Source: Paenibacillus sp. 1781tsa1 (lineage in GTDB: Bacteria; Bacillota; Bacilli; Paenibacillales; Paenibacillaceae). Taken from it: a stretch of 64,000 nt of DNA. Position 1 is the stretch's first letter. Each line of letters begins with the position of its first letter. This document shows, in pieces, positions 8,105 to 16,666 of this stretch. Made by a program: the position numbers and the translations under genes. The stretch spans positions 2,294,001-2,358,000 of the forward strand of contig NZ_JAMYWY010000001.1 in NCBI RefSeq assembly GCF_024159265.1. The letters are read 5' to 3'. The notes under the pieces are model-generated. The model was not told the DNA's origin and did not search any database. It saw only the letters and a program-made list of their open reading frames with translations.

Positions 8105-8665
8105 ATGCGTCAGCCGATAGAAGAACCCATATTTTATTCTTATCCTGGAATGGTAGCGGTGGTGACTTCACGACATGAGGGAGTCCAGAATGTGATGGCG
8201 TCCGGATGGCATACATACATCGGATCATCACCAGGCGTATATGGCATCTCCCTTCGTAAGGAAACATACTCCTATGAACTCATTGAGAAGAGCGGCGTAT
8301 TCGGTGTTCATTTCCTGCCAGGTCATCGATCGGAGTGGATTCAAGCTGCAGGAACGTTCAGTGGAAGAGATACGGATAAATTCACAAGATTCGGCATTCC
8401 ATATGAGGAAGGAATCAAGGTAAGTGTACCTATTTTAACAGACGCTTATTTTGCTTATGAGTGCAAGGTTATGGACATTACGACATATGGTGACCATGAA
8501 TGGATTGCAGGCGAAGTGTTGCAGCGATATCAGGATCAGAAGTACTTTCTGGAGAATGGAATGGTTGATCTGGAGAAGTTGCAAATCCCAATGTACACAG
8601 GGCGTTCAGCATACCGGATCATGGATGCGAGGACAGAAGAAAAGATTCACCCGTTCCACCTCTAG
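8105..8665 (+). CDS. Flavin reductase-like (DIM6/NTAB family) protein
   Basis: 186 residues with the split-barrel FMN-binding fold expected of the flavin reductase-like family. The typical early segment MVAVVTSRHEGVQNVMASGW is followed by GVYGISLRKETYSYELIEKS and FGVHFL, the stretch contacting FMN in this family. Such proteins reduce flavins or bind FMN in the cytoplasm; the substrate cannot be told. The start ATG follows GAGAGGGGATTAG. It is divergent from cat and separated from it by about 165 bases of control region. A rho-independent terminator follows at 8738-8764, so it is probably a single-gene unit. Confidence 0.8.
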   Translation: MRQPIEEPIFYSYPGMVAVVTSRHEGVQNVMASGWHTYIGSSPGVYGISLRKETYSYELIEKSGVFGVHFLPGHRSEWIQAAGTFSGRDTDKFTRFGIPYEEGIKVSVPILTDAYFAYECKVMDITTYGDHEWIAGEVLQRYQDQKYFLENGMVDLEKLQIPMYTGRSAYRIMDARTEEKIHPFHL

Positions 8666-8737
8666 GGTCCTAGGCAAGAAGAAGCAATTATGAGCAAAAC
8701 TTTCAATCCGGTCTGACATAGGTTTATAATGGATATT

Positions 8738-8764
8738 GGCTGCTGAGCAAGTCGGCAGCCTTTT
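8738..8764 (+). terminator. Terminator after the flavin reductase-like gene
   Basis: GGCTGC (8738-8743) pairs with GCAGCC (8755-8760) and is followed by TTTTG. A short but GC-rich stem. Confidence 0.6.
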
Positions 8765-9241
8765 GTTATGAATTCAATTGTTTCAATGAACGGTTACGTG
8801 GGTATGCTGGTTTGCGCAAGCGGGACAGGTAATTTTAGCCACTCGATGAAAAGTACTATATTTAACGACAAAATTAGAGTATGATTTTACAGCTATATGA
8901 GCTGGCAGGAAAGGTTACATCGGTTTAATCGTTTGTAACTATTCCTGTAAAGTATGAGTCTTATTTCGGGCGTATAATGCTAAACGTGAACTCACGAAAT
9001 CAATATAAAGAATATTGTAATGATTAAAACTTAATGGACTGGCAACACGTCTTCCTTAAGACTATAGAATTCACCAAGAATGTAGCATCATCGGATCGTG
9101 CTTCGAACAGAGGCTTTTCTTATGTTGTAAATGAAAGATGGAAGGTGCAATACGTATGTTAATGACAACCAGAACGATCAGGAGTTCCTTTATGCCCCCA
9201 ACACCGATGTTGTTGACTCACAGTAACAAGGAGGGGCATGC
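8765..9241. other. Long non-coding gap before the OatA-like gene
   Basis: About 475 bases without a convincing gene. A TATAAT (8973-8978) lacks a good -35 partner at standard spacing. A 39-codon frame (9156-9275) overlaps the start of the next gene and is not supported. The region probably carries a long 5' untranslated leader; no riboswitch class was recognised. Confidence 0.4.
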
Positions 9242-11326
9242 ATGTCACAATCGCCTAACAACAAGCGACATATGAACGGACTTGATGGCTTGCGAGCCAT
9301 CGCTGTACTTGCGGTAATCGCGTATCATCTCAATTTGGATTATATTCCGGGCGGACTGCTCGGTGTAGGTATATTTTTTGTTCTCTCTGGATATTTAATT
9401 ACAGATATTCTCGTGTCACAGTGGCAGGAACATGGACGCATTTCACTCGGTGATTTTTGGGTAAGACGGGTAAGGCGCTTGCTTCCAGGCATGCTGACCA
9501 TGACAGCTGTGGTGATGATCTGGTTGGCCTGTACAGACCCATCCCGGCTCGCTGCGCTTCGTGGTGATATCGTTTCGGGTGTATTATACATAAGCAATTG
9601 GTGGTATATCTTTCACAACGTTTCCTATTTCGAAAGTTTTGGCCCTCCATCACCGTTTGGACATTTCTGGTCACTGGCTGTGGAAGAGCAATTTTATCTC
9701 ATATGGCCTCTTCTACTGATCGCAGCAATCGTCGTGTTCAAAAGAAAGGGATGGCTGGTCGTTTTCATTGTCGTCGCAGCTGAGTTGTCTGCTGGCGCAA
9801 TGGCCATCATGTATAATCCGGATCTGGACCCGAGCCGTGTATATTATGGAACAGACACGCGGGCATTCGCACTGCTTGCCGGTGCTGCTCTTGCCGTGGT
9901 GTGGCCTAGTCGCAAGCTATCGAGCTCTCTGTCTGGCCTGAACAGGCTTGTGCTCGATGTGTCGGGACTTGCTGCACTCGCTATATTAATCTACATGATG
10001 CTGAACAGCAGTGAATATGATCCGTTTCTGTATCAAGGTGGCATGGTAATTCAGGCTATGGCAACAACGTTGCTGGTAGCGGTATTGGCTCACCCATCGT
10101 CATTCCTGGCACGTATCATTGGAGCGAAGCCACTACGCTGGATTGGAGAGCGATCCTACGGATTATATCTGTGGCATTATCCTGTCATTATGTTAACCAA
10201 TCCTGCGGTGGATACGGGAGGAGCACATCCTGTACGAATCATTTTACAGGTTGCTGCAACGGTTGTGCTGGCCTCATTGTCCCTTAAATATATTGAAAAT
10301 CCGATTCGGTACAACGGATTCCGTGATTCTTGGTCCCGATTATGGGGAAGAGGGCGGTCATCGATCGGTATACGTAACGTATGGTGGAAGCGGGCAGGTC
10401 TGTTGATGACGATTATGCTGTTGTCTTATACGGTATCTCAGATGATGGTCTCGCATGCAGCGAATTCCGACTCCCATTCGGTATCGATGTCTACCACATT
10501 GAATGGAGAGAATTCCGTAGCAGAGGAGCAGGGACAGGATGTTTTGCCAGCGATTACAGCGACATCGGGCTCAGGTCAAAAGAACGATGCGCATAGCCAT
10601 AAACCGGAAGCAGGAACGAAAGATGATCCGGGGAAACATGAGAAGCCTACAGAAGAGTCGGCTCCAGACTCCAAACCTGGGGATCAGGACAATTCAACGA
10701 ATGCTGTTAAGGATGGTCCGTCTGAAGATAAGCCGGCTGATGAGTCCGTGACTAACGAGAATGATACTCCGGACAACGCTGGAGCGAACCCATCCGATGA
10801 AACGGATGATACACCTGATTCATCTAAGGAACATGAAGAAACGGCTCCTCCTGCCCAGGATGGCAAGATTCATTATACCGTCATTGGAGATTCAGTGATT
10901 TTGGATGCAAAACCGTATCTGGAGCAAAATATATCGGGAGTGTACGTGGACGGACATGTTGGCCGACAGATGTGGCAGGCTGGCGATGTATTGGAAGGGC
11001 TGAAGCAAAACAACCAAATGGGCGGCAAGGTGGTGCTGGAGCTCGGGACGAATGGTTCCTTTAACTCCAAAAACTTGAATGCGGTGCTTGATTATCTGAA
11101 GGAAGAGGATCAGGTGTATCTGGTTACTGTGCGTGTACCTCGTCCGTGGGAACGAACGGTGAACAGGGCATTGAATGAGGCAGCATCCAACTACAGCAAT
11201 GTCTCGCTGATCGACTGGAACAGTGCAAGTGAAGGACATGACGAATACTTTGAAAAAGACGGTGTACATCTCACTACGCAAGGGTCAGAAGCTTTTGCAG
11301 AACTGGTGAAGAACAGCATCCAATAA
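9242..11326 (+). CDS. OatA-like acyltransferase with C-terminal SGNH domain
   Basis: 694 residues in three parts. Residues ~10-370 form a multi-span acyltransferase-3 domain, with the signature GLDGLRAIAVLAVIAYHL (His29) and FGHFWSLAVEEQFYLIWPLL. Residues ~405-540 form an extracytoplasmic linker very rich in Asp, Glu, Ser, Pro and Lys. Residues ~543-694 are an SGNH-type esterase/transferase domain with GDS (Ser551), VVLELGTNGSF and DGVHLT (Asp673, His676). This is the design of peptidoglycan O-acetyltransferase OatA and relatives, which move an acetyl group across the membrane and attach it to a wall sugar. OatA protects against lysozyme; the acceptor here is inferred only. The start ATG follows AACAAGGAGGGGC. 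A terminator at 11409 closes the unit. Confidence 0.9.
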   Translation: MSQSPNNKRHMNGLDGLRAIAVLAVIAYHLNLDYIPGGLLGVGIFFVLSGYLITDILVSQWQEHGRISLGDFWVRRVRRLLPGMLTMTAVVMIWLACTDPSRLAALRGDIVSGVLYISNWWYIFHNVSYFESFGPPSPFGHFWSLAVEEQFYLIWPLLLIAAIVVFKRKGWLVVFIVVAAELSAGAMAIMYNPDLDPSRVYYGTDTRAFALLAGAALAVVWPSRKLSSSLSGLNRLVLDVSGLAALAILIYMMLNSSEYDPFLYQGGMVIQAMATTLLVAVLAHPSSFLARIIGAKPLRWIGERSYGLYLWHYPVIMLTNPAVDTGGAHPVRIILQVAATVVLASLSLKYIENPIRYNGFRDSWSRLWGRGRSSIGIRNVWWKRAGLLMTIMLLSYTVSQMMVSHAANSDSHSVSMSTTLNGENSVAEEQGQDVLPAITATSGSGQKNDAHSHKPEAGTKDDPGKHEKPTEESAPDSKPGDQDNSTNAVKDGPSEDKPADESVTNENDTPDNAGANPSDETDDTPDSSKEHEETAPPAQDGKIHYTVIGDSVILDAKPYLEQNISGVYVDGHVGRQMWQAGDVLEGLKQNNQMGGKVVLELGTNGSFNSKNLNAVLDYLKEEDQVYLVTVRVPRPWERTVNRALNEAASNYSNVSLIDWNSASEGHDEYFEKDGVHLTTQGSEAFAELVKNSIQ

Positions 11327-11408
11327 TATGCAATCCATATTCAAAACGATTTAGCACTTATTCATTATATATAACCTAGGTTTAAGCTGCCGATGGTTGC
11401 AACAAGAA

Positions 11409-11435
11409 AGAGCTCTCATTGTGAGGGCTCTTTTT
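11409..11435 (+). terminator. Terminator after the OatA-like gene
   Basis: AGAGCTCTCA (11409-11418) pairs with TGAGGGCTCT (11422-11431) with one wobble and a three-base loop, followed by TTTT. Confidence 0.8.
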
Positions 11436-11526
11436 AGTTGTTATGAACAATAAGTCAGCAAAGTAAGTTCCAAACAGGGGAACCGATATTTTTCACCCCT
11501 GCATCCGTGGATCGTCACCTTACGGT

Positions 11527-11542
11527 ATGATAGCGTTACCAT
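11527..11542. promoter_or_regulatory. cre-like CcpA site upstream of sugar module A
   Basis: ATGATAGCGTTACCAT fits the cre consensus WTGNNARCGNWWWCAW at 15 of 16 positions. It lies 40 bases before the module A lipoprotein start and touches a possible -10 (TACAAT, 11544-11549), so CcpA binding would block transcription when preferred sugars are present. Confidence 0.6.
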
Positions 11543-11582
11543 TTACAATAAGTGTAATCAAATCACCGAGGGGGATATAGAG

Positions 11583-12896
11583 ATGTTGAAAAAATGGCTT
11601 TCGGGTTTCCTGGCAGTAACGTTGTTCTCCATTATTCTAGCTGGGTGTGCTGGCGGGGATACTTCAGAAGGAGGCAGCAGCAATGACAAAGTAACCGTCA
11701 CACTCTGGCACAACTGGACCGGACAGGATGCAAAGGCGGTTGCAATGCGCCAAATTATTGAAGATTTTCGCGCGGCACATCCAGATATTGAAGTCGTGGA
11801 TGAAGGACTGCCTACAGATGGTCTCAAAACCCGACTTCGCACGGTAGCAGCTGCCAACGAGATGCCAGACCTGTTCGTGATGTGGCCGGATGCCATGACT
11901 AAGGAATTTGTAAAAGGGGATCTGTTACAACCCATTAATACAGAGTTGGACGCTAAGCCGGAGTGGAAAGATAATTTTATCCCGAATGCACTGGACGGAT
12001 ACACCGTGGACGGGAATATCTACTCCGTGCCTATGAATCTGGCGCCGAGCTCCTTCATCTATTACAATGAAGCTCTTTTCAAGCAGTACAACGTGAAAGT
12101 GCCTGAGACTTGGGCGGAACTGGAACAAGCGATTGCTACGTTTAATCAAAATAAAGTCATTCCCATGGCGCTTGGCAACAAGGCCAACTGGGTAGCACAA
12201 TCAACCATATTCAGTACCCTGGCTGACCGGATCACCGGCACAGACTGGTTCCTGAAAGCGACAGCACAAGATGGTGCAAGTTTTACCGATCCACCATTTA
12301 TTGAGGCCCTGAACAAAATGCAGGGGCTTGGCAACAGCAAGGCGTTCCAGGATGGATTCAACAGTATCGATGAGACACAGATGATGCAGCTTTATTTCCA
12401 AGGTAAGGCAGCGATGGTCATGAACGGCGGATGGGCTTTGGCCAATCTGGTGAACAATGCACCTGAAGAGGTGCTGAACAACACACATATTACAATCCTT
12501 CCTCCAGTGGACGGAGGTAAGGGAGAACCAAGAACAACATCCGGTGTTGTGGGAACCGGGTTGGGTGTAAGTAAAAAGCTGAGCGGTGCACAAAAAGAGG
12601 CGGCGATGGAGCTGTTCTACGCACTGGCAGGACCAGATGGTCAGAAGGCCACATTGGATAGTAGCACATTGGTGAGTTACAAGATTGATCTGGACAAAAC
12701 CAAGGCGCATCCATTGTTCGTTGAATTATACGATCTGATGCAGGAAGTGAAAATTACGCCAGTATACGATTCCAAGCTGGGATCAGCAACAGTTGAGGTT
12801 ATTAACAATGCTTTGCAAGAGTTGCTCATGGGAGGTAAAGCCGAAGACATTGCGGCCAAAATCCAGGCGGCTCAAGCCAATGCAGTTAGTCAGTAA
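11583..12896 (+). CDS. ABC sugar-transporter substrate-binding lipoprotein (module A)
   Basis: 437 residues. A lipoprotein signal peptide ends in the lipobox LAGC with Cys22, so the mature protein is anchored on the outer face of the membrane. The body is a family-1 (MalE-like) sugar-binding protein, marked by TVTLWHNWTGQDAK at the start of the mature domain, a MPDLFVMWPDAM segment, and YFQGKAAMVMNGGWAL near residue 275. The ATG follows GAGGGGGATATAG. It heads a module of two permeases, a YesM/YesN pair and a beta-mannosidase, so a manno-oligosaccharide such as mannobiose is a reasonable ligand (inference). A cre-like site lies upstream. A hairpin at 12993 just downstream probably cuts most transcripts, giving more binding protein than permease. 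Confidence 0.92.
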   Translation: MLKKWLSGFLAVTLFSIILAGCAGGDTSEGGSSNDKVTVTLWHNWTGQDAKAVAMRQIIEDFRAAHPDIEVVDEGLPTDGLKTRLRTVAAANEMPDLFVMWPDAMTKEFVKGDLLQPINTELDAKPEWKDNFIPNALDGYTVDGNIYSVPMNLAPSSFIYYNEALFKQYNVKVPETWAELEQAIATFNQNKVIPMALGNKANWVAQSTIFSTLADRITGTDWFLKATAQDGASFTDPPFIEALNKMQGLGNSKAFQDGFNSIDETQMMQLYFQGKAAMVMNGGWALANLVNNAPEEVLNNTHITILPPVDGGKGEPRTTSGVVGTGLGVSKKLSGAQKEAAMELFYALAGPDGQKATLDSSTLVSYKIDLDKTKAHPLFVELYDLMQEVKITPVYDSKLGSATVEVINNALQELLMGGKAEDIAAKIQAAQANAVSQ

Positions 12897-12992
12897 TCAT
12901 GCGTCAAACTAGATAGCGATTGCGATGGTACAGCTAGACGAAGAAGATTCAATGAACTCATCACATCGCATGTTAGCTGGTTATTCGTTAAA

Positions 12993-13020
12993 ACCCCTTC
13001 CCGGCAGGGGAGGGGTCTTT
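12993..13020 (+). terminator. Attenuating terminator between lipoprotein and permease genes (module A)
   Basis: ACCCCTTCCC (12993-13002) pairs with GGGGAGGGGT (13007-13016) around a GGCA loop, followed by only CTTTAAG. The stem is strong but the U-tract is poor, so partial read-through into the permease genes is expected. Confidence 0.65.
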
Positions 13021-13081
13021 AAGTATGGAAAACTAGTCAGTTGCAGTTCAGTACAGACATTTATGGAAGGGAAGTGAACAG

Positions 13082-13963
13082 ATGAACGCACTGCGCAGTC
13101 GGCGTTTTATTATGCTGGGTCTGGCCCCGGCAGTCATCATTTATGCGTTGTTTGTATTTGTACCGGTCGTATGGTCGGCGTACTACGGTTTCTTCAACTG
13201 GTCCGGCATCGGCGCATCCAAATATATTGGTATGGATAATTACGTGGAGATCTGGCACGATCCTGTATTTTGGCGGGCACTGAAAAATAACGTTATTTTT
13301 GTGTTGGCATCCGTATTTGGACAAATTCCGTTAGCACTGATGCTCGCGGTCATATTACACAAAAGTAATCCACTACAGCGATTTCTGCGCTCAGCCGTAT
13401 TTCTGCCGATGGTACTATCCACTGTAGTGATCGGTATGATCTGGCAGTATATCTATCATCCGCAGATCGGGATATTGAACTTTTTGCTAGACGCACTGGG
13501 GCTGGAGAGTTGGAAGCTGCAATGGCTTTCCGATGACAAGATTGCCATTTTCTCATTGGTACCGCCGCTGCTCTGGAGCTTTGTGGGGTTGTATCTGATT
13601 ATCTTCATCTCCGCACTGCAGAATATTCCAGGCGAGATTCATGATGCTGCCAAAATAGACGGTGCTTCAGGCATTCGAAAGCTGGTATCCGTCTCTTTGC
13701 CCATGATCTGGGGGACGGTTCAGGTTGCGATCATCCTATGTATCTCGGGGAGTCTGAAATCCTTCGATCTGGTCTACATCATGACCAAGGGTGGTCCGGC
13801 ACATGCAACAGAACTGCTCGCAACGTATATGTACAATTCGACCTTTACAACATACCGTTATGGTTTCGGTAGTGCGATCTCAACAACCATCGTACTGATC
13901 TCCCTGCTGCTGATCGGAACAAGCCAGTGGGTGACCAGTCGCAAACGAAAAGAGAATCAATAG
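13082..13963 (+). CDS. ABC sugar-transporter permease, MalF/UgpA type (module A)
   Basis: 293 residues with six predicted membrane helices. The conserved cytoplasmic EAA loop, which docks the ATPase, appears as IHDAAKIDGASGIRKLVSVSLP-like sequence around residue 190. The N-terminal helix starts at about residue 12 (LAPAVIIYALFVFVPVVWS). It pairs with the MalG-type permease 15 bases downstream and the upstream lipoprotein. The ATG follows GGAAGGGAAGTGAACAG. No ATPase gene is in the module, so a shared MsmX-like ATPase is presumed. Confidence 0.92.
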   Translation: MNALRSRRFIMLGLAPAVIIYALFVFVPVVWSAYYGFFNWSGIGASKYIGMDNYVEIWHDPVFWRALKNNVIFVLASVFGQIPLALMLAVILHKSNPLQRFLRSAVFLPMVLSTVVIGMIWQYIYHPQIGILNFLLDALGLESWKLQWLSDDKIAIFSLVPPLLWSFVGLYLIIFISALQNIPGEIHDAAKIDGASGIRKLVSVSLPMIWGTVQVAIILCISGSLKSFDLVYIMTKGGPAHATELLATYMYNSTFTTYRYGFGSAISTTIVLISLLLIGTSQWVTSRKRKENQ

Positions 13964-13978
13964 AGAGGAGGAGCTATC

Positions 13979-14854
13979 ATGCGCGCGACACCTATATCCA
14001 TGCCATCACCACGAAGCGGCTCGGGCCATCCGATTCGCCGCCTCCGCAGCGGAATTGTTTGGACGCTGCTAACGGTCTATGGTATTTTAACATTGTATCC
14101 GTTCTACTGGCTCGTGATTAGTGCGTTCAAAACGAATGAAGATTTCTATAGCAGACCCTTTGGTCTGCCGGAAAACTGGAATGTAGCCAATTTCAGCAAT
14201 GCATGGGAAAGCTCCAGGCTGGGGACTGCTTTTGGCAATTCACTCATTGTATCAGTTGGATCACTTATTCTGACGCTGTTTATTGCAGCGCTGTCTTCAT
14301 TCATTCTGGCCCGTTTCCAGTTTCGCTGGAAGGGGTTAATCATGACCTTCTTTGTTGTAGGTATGCTCATTCCGATCCATAGTACACTTGTCCCTTTATT
14401 TATTTTGATGAAACAGATGTCCCTGCTAAATACGTATTGGGCATTAATATTACCTTATACGGCTTTTGCATTACCTACAGCTATTTTTGTGCTTACTGCC
14501 TATCTGACAAGTGTTCCACGTGATATTGAAGAGGCAGCTTTCATTGATGGAACAGGACTTTGGGGGCTGTTTACCCGAATCATGCTGCCTATGTCCGTAC
14601 CTGCGTTATCTACGGTTACGATTCTGAGTTTCCTGCATGCGTGGAATGACTTTTCATTTGCGCTTGTATTCATCAACAAGACCGGATTGAAAACGTTACC
14701 GCTGGCAATTGCGAACTTTGCGGACGGATATCAGACGGATTATGGTTTAACGCTTGCTGCCATGACCCTGTCGGTCATTCCAACCATTATCTTGTATCTC
14801 GTATTCCAGGAACAGGTTATGAAAGGCATGACAGCCGGAGCTGTTAAAGGATAA
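13979..14854 (+). CDS. ABC sugar-transporter permease, MalG/UgpE type (module A)
   Basis: 291 residues; six predicted membrane helices with the EAA loop IEEAAFIDGTGLWGLF near residue 185 and the C-terminal QVMKGMTAGAVKG typical of the MalG group. The ATG lies behind AGAGGAGGAGCTATC, 15 bases after the MalF-type gene, so the two are co-translated partners. The N-terminus carries a short Pro/Ser/Arg-rich cytoplasmic tail before the first helix. The histidine kinase gene follows after 30 bases in the same operon. Confidence 0.92.
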   Translation: MRATPISMPSPRSGSGHPIRRLRSGIVWTLLTVYGILTLYPFYWLVISAFKTNEDFYSRPFGLPENWNVANFSNAWESSRLGTAFGNSLIVSVGSLILTLFIAALSSFILARFQFRWKGLIMTFFVVGMLIPIHSTLVPLFILMKQMSLLNTYWALILPYTAFALPTAIFVLTAYLTSVPRDIEEAAFIDGTGLWGLFTRIMLPMSVPALSTVTILSFLHAWNDFSFALVFINKTGLKTLPLAIANFADGYQTDYGLTLAAMTLSVIPTIILYLVFQEQVMKGMTAGAVKG

Positions 14855-14884
14855 GCGAAAGCGCATCTAGAGGAGGAGAAACGT

Positions 14885-16666
14885 TTGGCACGCTGGCTCA
14901 CATCTTCGTTACAAAGGAAGCTATCCGTCGTTGTGACGGCTTCAATGATTGTGCCATTGCTGGCTTTGGGTCTGTTCGCCTTTCTAATCTCTTCCCGCAT
15001 CACGGAGCAAAAAACAAAACTGTCGGGCATGGATACGCTGAAACAGGTGGAAGCCAATCTTCGTTATATGCTGCAGGATGCCGAGAACCTGTCCATTTTC
15101 CTGATTGGAGAACGGGATATTCAGCACTATCTTAGCCAAAATGAGGATTACGAGATGGACAGAGTGGATATCTTGGGCAGGATGACCAATCTGGCTGCTT
15201 CCAAGAAATATATCGCCAACATCGCCATATATCCAGGACGTTTTGATGCCACATTGTCGACCGCTACCTGGTATGAATCCAGTGAATTCAACCTGTCCTA
15301 TCCTTCTGTTCCTAGTGGTGAAGCAGTTAAACAATGGACGGGGGTATACCCGGTCCAGAATTATGCGGGTATACAAAATGTGATCACATTGGTTCGGCCG
15401 ATTCGCAGTATCCATGATTATCGGCCTATCGGCTGGTTAGCCATTAGTCTGGATGAGAAGGCCATATCCAAGGGATGGGCCGCTCTGGGATTAGGCAGAG
15501 GGCAAGGCAGATTGGAACTCATCGGCAGTTCTGGAGAGATTCTGTCTTCGATGGACAAATCCCGGCTTGGACTTAAGCTGGAGGGTGTCGAGCCAGGGGT
15601 CACAACGTTAATTCAGGCTGGTGGTAGCGGAACGACTACGTATGGCAGTGGTGAGGATAAACGGACGGTGCTCTATTATCCGGAAGAATTGACGGGGTGG
15701 ACGTTGGTCGGAACAGTCCCATATGACCAGTACAAGTCCGAGAATCGGTATATCCTTATTCTGACCGGGTGCGCCGTTGCCATGTCTGCTGCGATCAGTG
15801 CAGGCTTGGTATGGTTTACGGTGCGGCGTGTGACGCGGCCGCTTCGCGTGCTTACCAGACATCTGTCCCGAATTGATCCGAAACGTCCTCTTCCGCTGTT
15901 TCGATCTGAGAGTGATGACGAGATTGGCAGGCTTGGGGAGAGTTACAATCTGCTCGGTTCACATATTCAGTTATTGAAGGAAGAGGTTATTCGCGGTGAA
16001 GCTCGCAAAAAAGAAGCGGATCTTCGGGTGCTTCAGGCGCAGATTAATCCACACTTCCTGTATAACACGCTTTCTTCAATTCACTGGATTGCCTTGATGT
16101 CTGAAGAGAAGCGGATCGCGGACATGGTCGAGGGCCTGAGTGATTTTCTGCGTATCAGCCTAAACAATGGTCAGGATTATTATCCTGTGGAACAGGAGAT
16201 TGCTCATATCCGCCATTATGTGCGTGTGCAGTCCATTCGTTTCCCTGATCAATTCGTATTGCATTATATCGTTGATCCAGCGCTTGAGAAGCGAATGATG
16301 CTGAAGCTGTTGCTGCAACCGCTCGTTGAGAATGCCATGATTCATGGCATTCAACCCAAAGCAGGCGTGGGCACCATCACCATAATGATTCGCAAGGACC
16401 CGGATAATGAACTAATGAATGTGCTGGTACTGGATGATGGTGTCGGCATGGAGCCAGACAGATTGGAGCAATTAAGGATAAGCATTAGGGAATGGAAGGG
16501 AAAACAGCCGGAAAAACAGTTAAACCAAGGCGGTTACGGACTCTGTAATGTGAATGAGAGGCTGCTGCTCCATTATGGAGCGGATGCACAGCTTGAAGTG
16601 GACAGCAGGGTTGGGGGAGGTACCCGGATTTCGTTTTCCATTCCAATCTTGGAGGGTTCGCCATGA
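14885..16666 (+). CDS. YesM-type sensor histidine kinase (module A)
   Basis: 593 residues. An N-terminal membrane helix (~15-36) and a second (~288-312) bracket an extracellular sensing domain. A HAMP segment (RRVTRPLRVLTRHL) is followed by the His_kinase/HATPase pair of the YesM class. The phospho-acceptor is His390 in QAQINPHFLYNTL. The N box is QPLVENAMIHG, the G1 box DDGVGM and the G2 box GGYGLCNVNERL. The start is TTG at 14885, behind AGAGGAGGAGAAACG. The response regulator gene overlaps it by four bases (ATGA). The kinase probably senses the sugar outside, directly or through the loaded lipoprotein. Confidence 0.93.
   Translation: MARWLTSSLQRKLSVVVTASMIVPLLALGLFAFLISSRITEQKTKLSGMDTLKQVEANLRYMLQDAENLSIFLIGERDIQHYLSQNEDYEMDRVDILGRMTNLAASKKYIANIAIYPGRFDATLSTATWYESSEFNLSYPSVPSGEAVKQWTGVYPVQNYAGIQNVITLVRPIRSIHDYRPIGWLAISLDEKAISKGWAALGLGRGQGRLELIGSSGEILSSMDKSRLGLKLEGVEPGVTTLIQAGGSGTTTYGSGEDKRTVLYYPEELTGWTLVGTVPYDQYKSENRYILILTGCAVAMSAAISAGLVWFTVRRVTRPLRVLTRHLSRIDPKRPLPLFRSESDDEIGRLGESYNLLGSHIQLLKEEVIRGEARKKEADLRVLQAQINPHFLYNTLSSIHWIALMSEEKRIADMVEGLSDFLRISLNNGQDYYPVEQEIAHIRHYVRVQSIRFPDQFVLHYIVDPALEKRMMLKLLLQPLVENAMIHGIQPKAGVGTITIMIRKDPDNELMNVLVLDDGVGMEPDRLEQLRISIREWKGKQPEKQLNQGGYGLCNVNERLLLHYGADAQLEVDSRVGGGTRISFSIPILEGSP

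Noticed and set aside
9156..9275. 39-codon frame (MLMTTRTIRSS...) as a leader peptide for the OatA-like gene
   Set aside because: It has an AAGGTG element but overlaps the next start by 34 bases, shows no hairpin over that gene's ribosome site and looks non-conserved in character.
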